A stretch of DNA of 64,000 nt from Streptomyces phaeofaciens (GCF_014648915.1 NZ_BMSA01000003.1:1-64000), one strand, 5' to 3'; counted from the first letter of the stretch, positions 17,519 to 26,797 are shown. Program-made: numbers and translations. Notes: a model not told the origin generated them from the letters alone.

Positions 17519-19455
17519 CGGACCGGCATCATCTGCTCGTGTACGGCGGGACGTTCGCCGCCGTGGGCGACCACGGGGACATCAGCGGCGTACGGGGCGC
17601 CGGTTCTTCCCCCGAGGGATTGTTCGTGCGGGACGCGCGCCACCTCAGCCGCTGGCAGCTGACGGTGGACGGCGCCGTGCCGGAGGCGCTGGCGCCGGTC
17701 GCGGACGGCGACACCGCGCGCTGTGTGCTCGTCCCGCGCGGCGGCCGCAACGAGCCGCCGGCCTGCACGGTCTTCCGTGAGCAGGCCGTCGGCGACAGCT
17801 CGTTCGTGGAGTCGCTGCGGGTGGTCGGCAACCGTCCGGTGGCGACGACGGTCCGGCTCGCGGTCACCGTCGACGCCGACTTCGCCGATCAGTTCGAGCT
17901 GCGCTCCGACCACCGTACGTACACCAAGACGGGCGCCGTGCGCGGCCGCCAGGTGCTCGAGGACGGTGTGGAGTTCACCTACCGGCGCGGCGAGTGGAAG
18001 TCCTGTACGACGGTGACGGCCGAGCCCGCCCCGGACGCCGTCGAGGAGACCGGCACCGGCGCCCGGCGCCTGGTCTGGAAACTGGAACTCGCCCCGCACG
18101 GCTCCGCCGAACTGATCCTTCGGGTGATGGCGCGGCCGCACGGCGAGAAGCGGGCGCTGCGGGTACCGCGCTCCCCCTCGGCATTGGCCGAAAAGCTGCT
18201 TGCGCAGGAGGGGGAGTTCGTGGAAGGCGTGGCCTTCCCGACCGGCTGGCCCGAACTGGCGGCCGCCTGCGCCCGGGGGCTGGCCGACCTGGCAGCGCTC
18301 CAGGTCCACGCGAGCGGTCCGGACGGCGAGGAACTCCGCGTCCCGGCCGCCGGAGCGCCCTGGTTCCTGACCCTGCTCGGCCGCGACGCCCTCCTCACCT
18401 CTCTCTTCGCGCTCCCCTACCGCCCGGGGCTCGCCGCCGCCACCCTCACGGCGCTCGCCGCCACCCAGGCCACCGAGACCGGTCCGCAGGCGGTGTCCCA
18501 GCCCGGCAAGATCGTCCACGAGGTACGGCACGGGGAGCTGGCCCACTTCGGGCAGGTCCCCTACGGGCGCTACTACGGCTCGGTGGACGCGACCCCGCTC
18601 TTCCTGGTCCTGCTCGGCGCGTACACCGAGCGGACCGGCGACACGGCGACGGCCCGCCGTCTGGAGCGCAACGCCCGCGCGGCCGTCGGCTGGATGCTCG
18701 ACCACGGCGGGCTCACCTCGCGCGGCTATCTCGTCTACCGCGCCGACCAGGGCGGCCTCGCCAACCAGAACTGGAAGGACTCCCCCGGCGCCATCTGCTC
18801 CGCGGACGGCACCCGCGCCACCGGAGCGGTCATGGCGGCGGGGGCCCAGGGGTACGCGTACGACGCGCTGCGGCGCACGGCGTGGCTGTCCCGCACGGCG
18901 TGGGGCGACGAGACGTACGCCGCGCTGCTGGAGCAGGCGGCCGCGGACCTGCGCGACCGGTTCCAGCGGGACTTCTGGGTGCGGGAGCGCTCGTTCCCCG
19001 CGCTCGCGCTGGACGGCGAGGGCCGCCAGGTCGACGCGCTGGCCTCCGACGCCGGGCACCTGCTGTGGTCCGGTCTGCTGGACAAGGAGTACGGCGAGGT
19101 CGTCGGCCGGCGTCTCCTCGAACCGGACTTCTTCTCCGGCTGGGGCGTGCGCACGCTGGCCTCCGGGCAGCCGGCGTACCACCCGCTGTCGTACCACCGG
19201 GGTTCGGTCTGGCCGCACGACAACGCGCTGATCACCCTCGGCCTCGCCCGCTACGGGCTGCACGACGAGGCCCGGCAGGTCGCCCACGCCCTGGTCGACG
19301 CGGCGACGGCCACCGGGCACCGCCTCCCCGAGGTGCTCGCGGGCTACGGCCGCGACACCCACGCGGAACCGGTGCCGTACCCGCACGCGTGTGTGCGGGA
19401 GTCCCGGGCGGCGGCGGCCCCGTTGGCGCTGCTCACGGCGGTCGGGGGTGCGTGA
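17515..19455 (+). CDS. Amylo-alpha-1,6-glucosidase/glycogen debranching-type enzyme
   Basis: Start ATG 17515, ATGA overlap with the previous gene and GGAGGGG upstream (646 aa). The N-terminal about 200 residues are a beta-sandwich (VYGGTFAAVGDHGDI, GLFVRDARHLSRWQLTVDG) typical of GDE N-terminal domains. The C-terminal (alpha/alpha)6 barrel contains LLGRDALLTSLFALPYRP, QPGKIVHEVRHGE, YGSVDATPLFLVLLG, NQNWKDSPGAICSADG and SYHRGSVWPHDNALITLGL. Predicted to hydrolyse alpha-1,6 branch points or related linkages in the cytosol. Coupled to the preceding hydrolase and probably ROK-regulated. Confidence 0.88.
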   Translation: MTDRHHLLVYGGTFAAVGDHGDISGVRGAGSSPEGLFVRDARHLSRWQLTVDGAVPEALAPVADGDTARCVLVPRGGRNEPPACTVFREQAVGDSSFVESLRVVGNRPVATTVRLAVTVDADFADQFELRSDHRTYTKTGAVRGRQVLEDGVEFTYRRGEWKSCTTVTAEPAPDAVEETGTGARRLVWKLELAPHGSAELILRVMARPHGEKRALRVPRSPSALAEKLLAQEGEFVEGVAFPTGWPELAAACARGLADLAALQVHASGPDGEELRVPAAGAPWFLTLLGRDALLTSLFALPYRPGLAAATLTALAATQATETGPQAVSQPGKIVHEVRHGELAHFGQVPYGRYYGSVDATPLFLVLLGAYTERTGDTATARRLERNARAAVGWMLDHGGLTSRGYLVYRADQGGLANQNWKDSPGAICSADGTRATGAVMAAGAQGYAYDALRRTAWLSRTAWGDETYAALLEQAAADLRDRFQRDFWVRERSFPALALDGEGRQVDALASDAGHLLWSGLLDKEYGEVVGRRLLEPDFFSGWGVRTLASGQPAYHPLSYHRGSVWPHDNALITLGLARYGLHDEARQVAHALVDAATATGHRLPEVLAGYGRDTHAEPVPYPHACVRESRAAAAPLALLTAVGGA

Positions 19456-19621
19456 CGGCACGCCCGGCGTGCCGCTTGGCGTGACGTTTGCACGGTGTTT
19501 GCCGAGCACTGGACGAGGGGGCTGAACGCGGGGCGGGGGCAGGCCGTACGAAACTGAGGCGGATCCGACGTCCGATGCCGGATCCGCCGAACCACCGGGC
19601 TTCGTACGGAAGGACCCTCGG

Positions 19622-21811
19622 GTGCCTGTCTCCACTCGCTCTCACCAACTGCCTGAATCGGAACAACCCGAAGGCGACGCCGTGGGCTCCGGGGAACCCG
19701 TGGACGCCGGGAAATCGGTGACGGCGGCGGACGCCGGGGACACGGTGGACACCGGGGAGGCCGGGGACGCCGGGGAGGCCAGGGACGCGGGGGAGGCCGG
19801 GGAGGCCGGGGACGCGGCGGACGCCGGCGAGGCCGAGGGCCCCTCGGTGGAAGCCGGGGCCGAGGCGCCCACCGGGAAGCCGGAGGCCGACGGGGCCGGC
19901 GAGGAGTCCGACCCCGAGGCCACCGTCACGGCCGCCGCGCCGTCCGAGGCCGAGGCCGAGGCCGCCGACACCAAGACCCACACCCACACCGCCACCGACA
20001 CCGACACCGAGCCTGCGGTCGAGGCCGAGCCCGGGACCGAGCCCGGGACCGCCACCGCCACCGCCGACGCCTCCCAGCCCGACCCTGGCCCCGGCCCCGA
20101 GCCCGAGGTCGACGCCCCCGCCCCCCGCGGCTTCCGTGCGCGGCTCGCGCATCGGCGGGCCTGGCGCGGTCGGCACCCCCGGGCCGCCCGGGTGCTGTGG
20201 TGGACGGTGACCGTGTTGTCGCTGGTGTTCGTGCTCGGGGCGTTGCTGCTGCCGAACCGGATGGCCGCGCTCCAGCTGAACCGGTTCGTGCGGATTCCGG
20301 GTGAGGCGATCATCGGGGCGGCCGTGCTGCTGGCGCTGCCGCGCCGGCCGCGGGTGGCACTGGCGGCGCTCGGCGGGACGGTGCTCGGTGCGCTGACCGT
20401 GCTGAATCTGCTCGACATGGGTTTCCTGGAGTATCTGGGCCGCGACTTCAACCTCGTCCTGGACTGGGGGCTGCTGGACGACGCCCAGTCGTACGTCGCC
20501 GACTCGATGGGCGGGACGGTCGCGGCCGCCGCGGCGATCGGGGTCGTCCTGCTGGTCGTCCTCGTGGTGGCCCTGATGGCGCTGGCGACGGTGCGGCTGA
20601 GCAACATCCTGGTGCGCGACACCCGGCGGGCGACCCGGGGCACGCTGATCGCCGGCACCGCGTGGATCACCTGCTCGGTGATCGGCCTCCAGTACGCGGG
20701 GATCCCGGTCGCCTCCGACCGGGTGGCGAACCGGCTCACCTCCGAGGCCCGGCAGGTGCGCGAGACCCTGCGGGACGAGGCCGCGTTCGCGAAGATCGCC
20801 CGGAGCGACACCTTCGGCGACACGCCGCCCGCGGAGCTCGTGCCCGACCTGCGCGGCAAGGACATGGTCTTCGCCTTCATCGAGAGCTACGGCCGCAGTG
20901 CCGTCGAGGACCCGATCATCGCGCCCGGCGTGGACAGCACCCTCGACACGCGCACCGAGGCCCTCGCGAAGGCCGGCTTCCACGCGAAGAGCGGCTGGCT
21001 GACCTCGGCGACGTACGGCGGCAGCAGCTGGCTCGGGCACTCCACCACCCTGTCCGGCCTGTGGGTGGACAACCAGCAGCGCTACCGCACGGTGATGGCC
21101 AGCGACCACCTCTCCCTCACCAAGGCGTTCCAGAAGACGGGCGCCTGGGACACGGTCGGGGTCATGCCGGGCGTGCAGAAGGCCTGGCCGGAGGCGGAGT
21201 TCTACGGCCTCGACAAGGTCTACAACGCGTTCCAGCTGGGCTACCAGGGGCCGAAGTTCAGCTGGTCGACCATGCCGGACCAGTACGCGCTGGAGGCGTT
21301 CCAGAAGCGGGTGCACGGCAAGCAGCGCGACAAGCCGCTGATGTCGGAGATCATCCTGACCTCCAGCCACCAGCCGTGGGCGCCGATCCCGACGATGGTC
21401 GGCTGGGACGAGGTCGGCGACGGCTCGGTCTTCCAGGGCATCCAGGAGGCCGGCAAGAAGGCGTCCGACATCATCGCCGACTCCACCAAGTCCAAGGAGG
21501 AGTACGGCAAGTCGGTCCAGTACTCGGTGACGGCGCTCACCGAGTGGCTGGAGCGCTACGGCAGCGAGGACACAGTCCTGGTCTTCCTCGGCGACCACCA
21601 GCCGATCTCGCGGGTCAGCGGCCAGAACGCCAGCCGGGACGTGCCGATCTCGATCGTCGCCAAGGACCCGAAGGTCCTCGACAAGATCGCCGGCTGGAAC
21701 TGGACGGACGGCCTGAAGCCGGCGCACAACGCCCCGGTGTGGAAGATGAGTTCGTTCCGCGACCGCTTCCTGACGGCGTACGGCTCGACCCCGCATCCGA
21801 CCGCCGGCTGA
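19622..21811 (+). CDS. Membrane-anchored sulfatase-superfamily (LTA synthase-like) protein with acidic repetitive N-terminus
   Basis: Start GTG 19622, AAGGA seven bases upstream (729 aa). Residues 20-165 are low complexity: repeats of DAGEAG/EAGDA-type units, THTHTATDTDTE and PGPGPEPEVDAP. A basic patch (RARLAHRRAWRGRH) precedes about five transmembrane helices (about 190-350). The extracellular alkaline-phosphatase-like domain follows with FAFIESYGRSAVEDP, GGSSWLGHSTTLSGLW, IILTSSHQPW and VLVFLGDHQPISR. The family transfers phosphoglycerol or phosphoethanolamine, or hydrolyses esters. Substrate here unknown. Fits a cell-envelope role. Intergenic 19456-19621 provides the promoter. Confidence 0.85.
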   Translation: MPVSTRSHQLPESEQPEGDAVGSGEPVDAGKSVTAADAGDTVDTGEAGDAGEARDAGEAGEAGDAADAGEAEGPSVEAGAEAPTGKPEADGAGEESDPEATVTAAAPSEAEAEAADTKTHTHTATDTDTEPAVEAEPGTEPGTATATADASQPDPGPGPEPEVDAPAPRGFRARLAHRRAWRGRHPRAARVLWWTVTVLSLVFVLGALLLPNRMAALQLNRFVRIPGEAIIGAAVLLALPRRPRVALAALGGTVLGALTVLNLLDMGFLEYLGRDFNLVLDWGLLDDAQSYVADSMGGTVAAAAAIGVVLLVVLVVALMALATVRLSNILVRDTRRATRGTLIAGTAWITCSVIGLQYAGIPVASDRVANRLTSEARQVRETLRDEAAFAKIARSDTFGDTPPAELVPDLRGKDMVFAFIESYGRSAVEDPIIAPGVDSTLDTRTEALAKAGFHAKSGWLTSATYGGSSWLGHSTTLSGLWVDNQQRYRTVMASDHLSLTKAFQKTGAWDTVGVMPGVQKAWPEAEFYGLDKVYNAFQLGYQGPKFSWSTMPDQYALEAFQKRVHGKQRDKPLMSEIILTSSHQPWAPIPTMVGWDEVGDGSVFQGIQEAGKKASDIIADSTKSKEEYGKSVQYSVTALTEWLERYGSEDTVLVFLGDHQPISRVSGQNASRDVPISIVAKDPKVLDKIAGWNWTDGLKPAHNAPVWKMSSFRDRFLTAYGSTPHPTAG
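19690..20130 (+). repeat. GC-rich imperfect tandem repeats in the sulfatase N-terminal coding region
   Basis: Irregular repeats of GCCGGGGACGCC / GGGGAGGCC and then ACCGACACC/CCCGGGACC units encode an acidic Ala/Gly/Glu/Asp-rich region. Likely length-variable between strains. Confidence 0.6.
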
Positions 21812-21851
21812 GCCCCGGGGGGGGGCCGGCGGCCGGGCCCTGCGGGGGAGT

Positions 21852-23003
21852 TCAGCCGCCGGAGGTGTCCAGCTCCGCGTCCTCGCTCACGCCCGCGCAG
21901 TCGTAGGGGTCCTTCAGCCAGCCGTCCGGCAGCACCACCCGGTTGTTGCCGGACGTGCGGCCGCGGGGCCCGTCGGCGCCGGCGGGCCAGGCCTGGTCGA
22001 GGTCCAACTCGTCCAGTCCGGAACGGAGTTCCTCCAGCGAGGAGGTGATCGCGAGCCGCTTGCGCATCTCGGAGCCGACCGCGAAGCCCTTCAGGTACCA
22101 GGCGACGTGCTTGCGGAAGTCGATGACGCCCCGGGACTCGTCGCCGATCCACTCGCCGAGCAGGCCGGCGTGGCGGACCATGACGTCGGCGACCTCGCGC
22201 AGGGTCGGCCGCGCGAAGGCCGTACGCCCCTCGAAGGCCGCCACCAGGTCGGCGAACAGCCACGGCCGGCCCAGGCACCCGCGTCCGACGACGACGCCGT
22301 CGCAGCCGGTCTCCCGCACCATGCGCAGCGCGTCCTCGGCGCACCAGATGTCGCCGTTGCCGAGCACGGGGATCTCCGGGACGTGCTCCTTCAGCCGGGC
22401 GATCGCGTCCCAGTCCGCCGTGCCGCCGTAGTGCTGGGCTGCCGTGCGCCCGTGGAGCGCGATGGCCGTGACGCCCTCCTCGACGGCGATGCGGCCGGCG
22501 TCGAGGTAGGTGATGTGGTCGTCGTCGATGCCCTTGCGCATCTTCATGGTCACCGGGAGGTCCCCGGCGCCGCTGACGGCCTCGCGCAGGATGGCGCGCA
22601 GCAGGGGGCGCTTGTAGGGGAGGGCGGAGCCGCCGCCCTTGCGGGTGACCTTGGGGACCGGGCAGCCGAAGTTCAGGTCGATGTGGTCGGCGAGGTCCTC
22701 CTCCGCGATCATGCGGACGGCCTTGCCGACGGTCGCCGGGTCGACGCCGTACAGCTGGATCGAGCGCGGCTTCTCGGTCGCGTCGAAGTGGATCAGCTGC
22801 ATGGTCTTCTCGTTGCGCTCGACCAGCGCCCTGGTCGTGATCATCTCGCTCACGAACAGGCCCTTGCCTCCGCTGAACTCCCGGCACAGGGTGCGGAAGG
22901 GCGCGTTGGTGATACCGGCCATGGGGGCCAGCACGACGGGCGGCTGGACGGGGTGCGGGCCGATCTTCAGGGTCGAGGTGCTCGAGGGCGCGGTCGTGGG
23001 CAT
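21852..23003 (-). CDS. dusB: tRNA-dihydrouridine synthase
   Basis: Start ATG 23003 (383 aa); another ATG at 23021 is possible but neither has a strong RBS. Motifs: VLAPMAGITNAPFRTLCREF, SEMITTRAL, QLYGVDP, DLNFGCPVPKVTRKGGGSAL (catalytic Cys in NFGCP), VTMKMRKG, ALHGRTAAQHYGGTADW, GNGDIW, GRGCLGRPWLF. FMN-dependent reduction of uridines in tRNA. The C-terminal tail (EELDLDQAW and TSGNNRVVLPDGWLKDPYD) is usual for actinobacterial members. Divergent from the MFS gene. Ends 41 bp after the sulfatase gene, converging with it. Confidence 0.95.
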   Translation of the reverse strand: MPTTAPSSTSTLKIGPHPVQPPVVLAPMAGITNAPFRTLCREFSGGKGLFVSEMITTRALVERNEKTMQLIHFDATEKPRSIQLYGVDPATVGKAVRMIAEEDLADHIDLNFGCPVPKVTRKGGGSALPYKRPLLRAILREAVSGAGDLPVTMKMRKGIDDDHITYLDAGRIAVEEGVTAIALHGRTAAQHYGGTADWDAIARLKEHVPEIPVLGNGDIWCAEDALRMVRETGCDGVVVGRGCLGRPWLFADLVAAFEGRTAFARPTLREVADVMVRHAGLLGEWIGDESRGVIDFRKHVAWYLKGFAVGSEMRKRLAITSSLEELRSGLDELDLDQAWPAGADGPRGRTSGNNRVVLPDGWLKDPYDCAGVSEDAELDTSGG

Positions 23004-23050
23004 TGGCCCATTGTCGCGCATCGGAGGACGGGTCCGGCCGGCCCGCTCCG

Positions 23051-23077
23051 ACATGATCATGTAATAACCATTAGTTA
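23051..23077. promoter_or_regulatory. Palindromes between dus and the MFS gene
   Basis: A perfect 12-bp palindrome ACATGATCATGT (23051-23062) is followed by TAAC-CATTA-GTTA (23065-23077). Together they occupy the only AT-rich stretch in the divergent region. Likely operator(s) for a regulator encoded elsewhere, since none is adjacent. Confidence 0.4.
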
Positions 23078-23102
23078 GACGCACTATCGACATCGGCGTA
23101 CG

Positions 23103-24557
23103 ATGGTCCGCATGCCCGAGCTCAGCCCTCGCCGACGTCTGCTGGTCCTCGCGATCTGCTGTATGAGCCTGCTGATCGTGAGCCTCGACAACACCGTCCT
23201 CAATGTCGCCCTGCCGGCGATGCAGCGCGACCTGGACGCCACGACGTCCGGGCTCCAGTGGACGATCGACGCCTACACCCTGGTCCTGGCCACGCTGCTG
23301 ATGCTGGCCGGCTCCACGGCCGACCGGATAGGGCGCCGGAAGGTCTTCATGGCGGGCCTGGTCGTGTTCGCGGCCGGCTCCCTGCTCTGCTCGCTGGCAC
23401 CGAACCTGGAGCTGCTGATCGCCGCCCGGATGGTGCAGGCGGTCGGCGGTTCCATGCTGAACCCGGTCGCCATGTCGATCATCACCAACACCTTCACCGA
23501 CCCGCGTGAGCGCGCGCGGGCGATCGGCGTGTGGGGCGCGGTCGTCGGCATCTCGATGGCCGCCGGCCCGCTGGTCGGCGGGCTGCTGGTGGAGTCCGTG
23601 GGCTGGCGCTCGATCTTCTGGCTCAACCTCCCGGTCGGCCTCGCGGCACTCCTGCTCACCCTCCGCTTCGTCCCCGAGTCCCGCGCGCCCAGGCCCCGCC
23701 GCCCCGACCCGGTCGGCCAGCTCCTGGTCATCGTGCTCTTCGGCTCCCTGACGTACGCGATCATCGAGGCGCCGGAGGAGGGCATCGCGACCAGCGGACC
23801 CTTCGCGGCGCTGGCCCTGGCCGCGCTGATCGGGCTGCTCCGCTACGAGCCGCGCCGCGCCGAACCCCTCATCGACCTGCGGTTCTTCCGTTCGGCCCCG
23901 TTCAGCGGGGCGACGGTGGTCGCGGTCAGCGCCTTCGCCGGGCTGGGCGGCTTCCTGTTCCTGTCCACGCTGTACCTCCAGAACGTACGGGGGCTGGACG
24001 CGCTGCACGCCGGTCTGTGGATGCTGCCGATGGCCGTCCCCACGTTCCTGTGCGCACCGCTGTCCGGGCGGCTGGTCGGCACCCGGGGGCCGCGGCTGCC
24101 GCTGGTCGTCGCGGGGGTCGCGATGACCACGAGCGCGCTGCTCTTCGCCGCCTTCGACGCGGAGACGTCCGACGGGACGCTGTTCCTCGGGTACGTGCTG
24201 TTCGGCGTGGGCTTCGGCTTCGTGAACGCGCCGATCACCAACACCGCGGTGTCCGGGATGCCCCGCAGCCAGGCGGGTGTGGCGGCGGCGGTCGCCTCCA
24301 CCAGCCGGCAGCTGGGCCAGACCCTCGGCGTCGCGGTGGTCGGCGCGGTGCTCGCGGCGGGCGTGAGCGCCTCGGCGTACCGGGAGACCTTCGTCTCCGC
24401 GGCCGTCCCCGGCTGGTGGATCCTCACCGGCTGCGGCCTGATGGTCCTCGTCCTCGGCGTGCTGACCACGGGTCCCTGGGCCCGCCGGACCGCCGAGCGG
24501 ACCGCGCGGCGGCTGGAGACGAAGGACGTCCGCGAGACGGCGGGCATCGGCGCCTGA
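23103..24557 (+). CDS. MFS drug/H+ antiporter, DHA2 (14-helix) type
   Basis: 484 residues. The first helix (LLVLAICCMSLLIVSLDNTVLNVALPAM) has the LDxTVxNVALP signature of DHA2 exporters. GSTADRIGRRKVFMAG is motif A, and GISMAAGPLVGGLLVESVGWRSIFWLNLPVG is motif C plus the antiporter loop. About 14 transmembrane segments in all. Predicted inner-membrane efflux of small hydrophobic compounds by proton exchange. ATG 23103 is followed by another ATG at 23112; no clear RBS, possibly leaderless. Followed by a terminator at 24683-24706. Confidence 0.9.
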   Translation: MVRMPELSPRRRLLVLAICCMSLLIVSLDNTVLNVALPAMQRDLDATTSGLQWTIDAYTLVLATLLMLAGSTADRIGRRKVFMAGLVVFAAGSLLCSLAPNLELLIAARMVQAVGGSMLNPVAMSIITNTFTDPRERARAIGVWGAVVGISMAAGPLVGGLLVESVGWRSIFWLNLPVGLAALLLTLRFVPESRAPRPRRPDPVGQLLVIVLFGSLTYAIIEAPEEGIATSGPFAALALAALIGLLRYEPRRAEPLIDLRFFRSAPFSGATVVAVSAFAGLGGFLFLSTLYLQNVRGLDALHAGLWMLPMAVPTFLCAPLSGRLVGTRGPRLPLVVAGVAMTTSALLFAAFDAETSDGTLFLGYVLFGVGFGFVNAPITNTAVSGMPRSQAGVAAAVASTSRQLGQTLGVAVVGAVLAAGVSASAYRETFVSAAVPGWWILTGCGLMVLVLGVLTTGPWARRTAERTARRLETKDVRETAGIGA

Positions 24558-24682
24558 GCCGGCGGCAGCAGGGCAGCCCGGTAGCCCCGGCCGCCCGGCC
24601 GCCCCGGCACCACCGGGCGCGACACCACCGCGGCACCACCCCCAAGGCACCTCGAAGGCACCCCGAAGGCACCTTCAACCAC

Positions 24683-24706
24683 CCCTCGACCGGGGCTGGT
24701 CGAGGG
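24683..24706 (+). terminator. Terminator downstream of the DHA2 MFS gene
   Basis: CCCTCGACC (24683-24691), 6-nt loop, GGTCGAGGG (24698-24706), followed by TGCCTTCGCGTTT. Preceded by three direct AAGGCACC copies (24655-24675). Confidence 0.6.
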
Positions 24707-24781
24707 TGCCTTCGCGTTTCCCCGTAACGCTTTTCGCAGGGCGCGCCAAGTACCGGTGTAGCCGATGAGAAGGAGGCGCCT

Positions 24782-25435
24782 GTGGACGAGGCGGAGCGGA
24801 TACGGGGCGGTCCCGCGGCGGCGGCGCGTGACCCGCGGCTGTTCGAGGAGTTCTACCGGCGCCATGTGGACGCGGTGACCCGGTTCGTGGCGCGGCGGGT
24901 CGACGACCCGCACACCGCCGCCGACCTGACGGCCGAGATCTTCCTCGCCGTCCTCGACTCGGCCCACACCTACCGGCCGCGCCTCGGCAGCGAGACGGCC
25001 TGGCTGTACGGCATCGCGCGCAACGTCGTGTCGTCGGAGCGCCGCCGGGCCGCCCGGGCGGCCGAACGGGACCGGCGGTTCTCCGGGCGGCGCCTGCTGG
25101 AGCCCGACGACATCGTCCGGCTGGAGGACAAGCTGGACGCGGAGAGCCCGGGGCGGCGCGCGCTGGCGGCGCTCGCGCGACTGCCCGAGGGCGAGCGGGC
25201 CGTGATGGAGCTGATCGCGGTGGATCAGCTGACGGTCACCGAGGCGGCCGCAGCGCTCGGCATCCGCCAGGTCACGGCCCGGGTCCGGCTGCACCGGGCC
25301 CGCAAGGCACTGCGTGCGCAGGCGGTGCCCGCCGCTCCCGCCGATCCCGCCGATCCCGCCGACGCGGCGCCCGAAGCCGTACCGGAAGGGACGCGGGACA
25401 CATCGCTGCTGTACGTCATGAGGGGAGAGGCATGA
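24782..25435 (+). CDS. ECF-type RNA polymerase sigma factor
   Basis: Start GTG 24782 with AAGGAGG five bases upstream (217 aa). Sigma region 2 at about 20-90 (FEEFYRRHVDAVTRFVARRV, DLTAEIFLAVLDSAHTY, ETAWLYGIARNVVSSERRR) and region 4 at about 140-195 (LARLPEGERAVMELIAVDQLTVTEAAAALGIRQVTARVRLHRARKAL). The Ala/Pro/Asp-rich tail varies. The stop overlaps the next start as ATGA, so the downstream membrane-anchored protein is its likely partner. Targets unknown. Confidence 0.9.
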   Translation: MDEAERIRGGPAAAARDPRLFEEFYRRHVDAVTRFVARRVDDPHTAADLTAEIFLAVLDSAHTYRPRLGSETAWLYGIARNVVSSERRRAARAAERDRRFSGRRLLEPDDIVRLEDKLDAESPGRRALAALARLPEGERAVMELIAVDQLTVTEAAAALGIRQVTARVRLHRARKALRAQAVPAAPADPADPADAAPEAVPEGTRDTSLLYVMRGEA

Positions 25436-25941
25436 GCACGCGCACCTCGTTCGAGGACCGGCTGCTGGAGGAGCTGAAGCGGGAGATCGAGCTGCGTGGG
25501 GAAGACCGGCCGGACGCCGGCGCGCGGACGGTGTTCACCCCGCGCCGGATCTCCGTCGCCCTGGCGGCCTGTGCGGTGGCGGGGCTCGCGGCGGTGGTGG
25601 TGCCGGGGTCGCCGGCCGGCTCGGCGGCGTACGCCGTGGAGCCCCACGACGACGGCAGTCTCACACTCACCCTCAACAAGCGGGACATCCCCAGGTGGGA
25701 GCTGCACACCCTCGCGGACACCCTGGGCGAGGAGGACATCGACGTGGCCTGGGGCGAGCCCGTCGCCGTGTCCCTGTGCACCGGCACCCGTCTGCTGCGG
25801 ATCGTGGGCACGGACGGCAGGACCTCGACCGCGAGCAGCTGGGCGCTTCCGGTGAAGGTCAGTCTGCGGCCGGGCGATGTGCTGCTCCTCGACGCGAAGG
25901 AGGGCCCCTTGACGACCGTCAGCCGGTGCTCGGCGGGTTGA
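25432..25941 (+). CDS. Membrane-anchored partner of the ECF sigma factor (169 aa)
   Basis: ATG 25432, ATGA-coupled to the sigma gene, with AGGGGAGAGG as RBS. The N-terminal about 35 residues are charged (FEDRLLEELKREIELRG). One transmembrane segment follows (ISVALAACAVAGLAAVVVPG, about 40-60), then an extracytoplasmic domain. No HxxxCxxC anti-sigma zinc motif is seen. By operon position it may be an anti-sigma factor of unusual type or a target of the sigma factor. The 3' end overlaps the converging XRE gene by 23 bp. Confidence 0.7.
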   Translation: MSTRTSFEDRLLEELKREIELRGEDRPDAGARTVFTPRRISVALAACAVAGLAAVVVPGSPAGSAAYAVEPHDDGSLTLTLNKRDIPRWELHTLADTLGEEDIDVAWGEPVAVSLCTGTRLLRIVGTDGRTSTASSWALPVKVSLRPGDVLLLDAKEGPLTTVSRCSAG

Positions 25942-26797
25942 ACAGCGCGTACAGCCGCTCCAGCCGTTCCCGCGACACCTCGTCCACCGGTGTGAACGTC
26001 ACCAGCCGGGCGCCGTTCTCCGGGCTGAGCCAGAGGTCCGTGTGCTGGAGGGTCAGCAGGCCCACATGGCGGTTGCGGAACTGCTTGGTCTTGGTACGGC
26101 TCACCACGATCTCGTAGCGCCGCCAGTTCTCCCGGAACTCGGGGGACTCCGCCTGGAGCCGTTTGACCAGCATCTTCCAGGCCGGTTCGGAGAGATGGCC
26201 GGCCATGGAGGCGCGCAGCTTCGCGGCCATCAGGCGCCGGGTGTCGTCGAGGTGGACGATCGACTCCTGCCAGGCGGGGTTCGTGTGCACCAGGAGCATG
26301 CAGTTGCGGTCCTCGGGCGGGATCGTGTCGAGGTCGCAGAACAGCTGGGAGTAGGCGCGGTTGTAGCCCAGGATGTCGTAGCGGCTGTTCTGGACGCTGG
26401 CGGGCAGCGGGTCGAGCTGGTCCAGGGTCATGCGTACGGCGTCCGTGATGCCCTCGCAGTGCGCGGCGGGCGTCGGATCGGTGGAGCCGGCCAGCCGGAA
26501 CAGGTGCGCGCGTTCGCTGAGGTCGAGCATCAGCGTGCGGGCCAGCGCGTCCAGGACCTGCACGGAGACATGGATGTCGCGGGCCTGTTCGAGCCAGGTG
26601 TACCAGGTGACGCCGACCGAGGAGAGATGGGCGACCTCCTCGCGGCGCAGGCCGGGCGTGCGGCGGCGCGCACCGCGCGGGAGGCCCACCTGTTCCGGGG
26701 TGATGCGCTCGCGGCGGCTGCGCAGGAAGGCGGCCAGTTCATGGTGCCGGACCGCCGCGCCGCTGCCGGCCGCGGGGGCCGCCGTCTCCTGTGCCAT
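25919..26797 (-). CDS. XRE-family regulator with MmyB-like ligand-binding domain
   Basis: Start ATG 26797 preferred because GGAGG lies ten bases upstream (292 aa); an ATG at 26806 is too close to it. HTH at about 20-85: LAAFLRSRRERITPEQVGLP, TPGLRREEVAHLSSVGVTWYTWLEQARDI. The C-terminal PAS-like MmyB domain (110-285) contains NSRYDILGYNRAYSQLF, RNCMLLVHTNPAW, LRASMAGHLSEPAWKMLVKRL and LTLQHTDLWLSPENGARLVTFTP. These regulators usually control a divergent exporter or reductase, which fits the divergent MFS gene here. Confidence 0.9.
   Translation of the reverse strand: MAQETAAPAAGSGAAVRHHELAAFLRSRRERITPEQVGLPRGARRRTPGLRREEVAHLSSVGVTWYTWLEQARDIHVSVQVLDALARTLMLDLSERAHLFRLAGSTDPTPAAHCEGITDAVRMTLDQLDPLPASVQNSRYDILGYNRAYSQLFCDLDTIPPEDRNCMLLVHTNPAWQESIVHLDDTRRLMAAKLRASMAGHLSEPAWKMLVKRLQAESPEFRENWRRYEIVVSRTKTKQFRNRHVGLLTLQHTDLWLSPENGARLVTFTPVDEVSRERLERLYALFNPPSTG

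Noticed and set aside
21811..21851. Short G-run between the sulfatase and dus genes as a regulatory or G-quadruplex element
   Set aside because: One G homopolymer in a 40-bp convergent spacer of a high-GC genome; no further support.
21852..24650. 932-codon minus-strand frame ending in dus
   Set aside because: The part upstream of 23003 is antisense to the MFS gene and low complexity; dus starts at 23003 or 23021.
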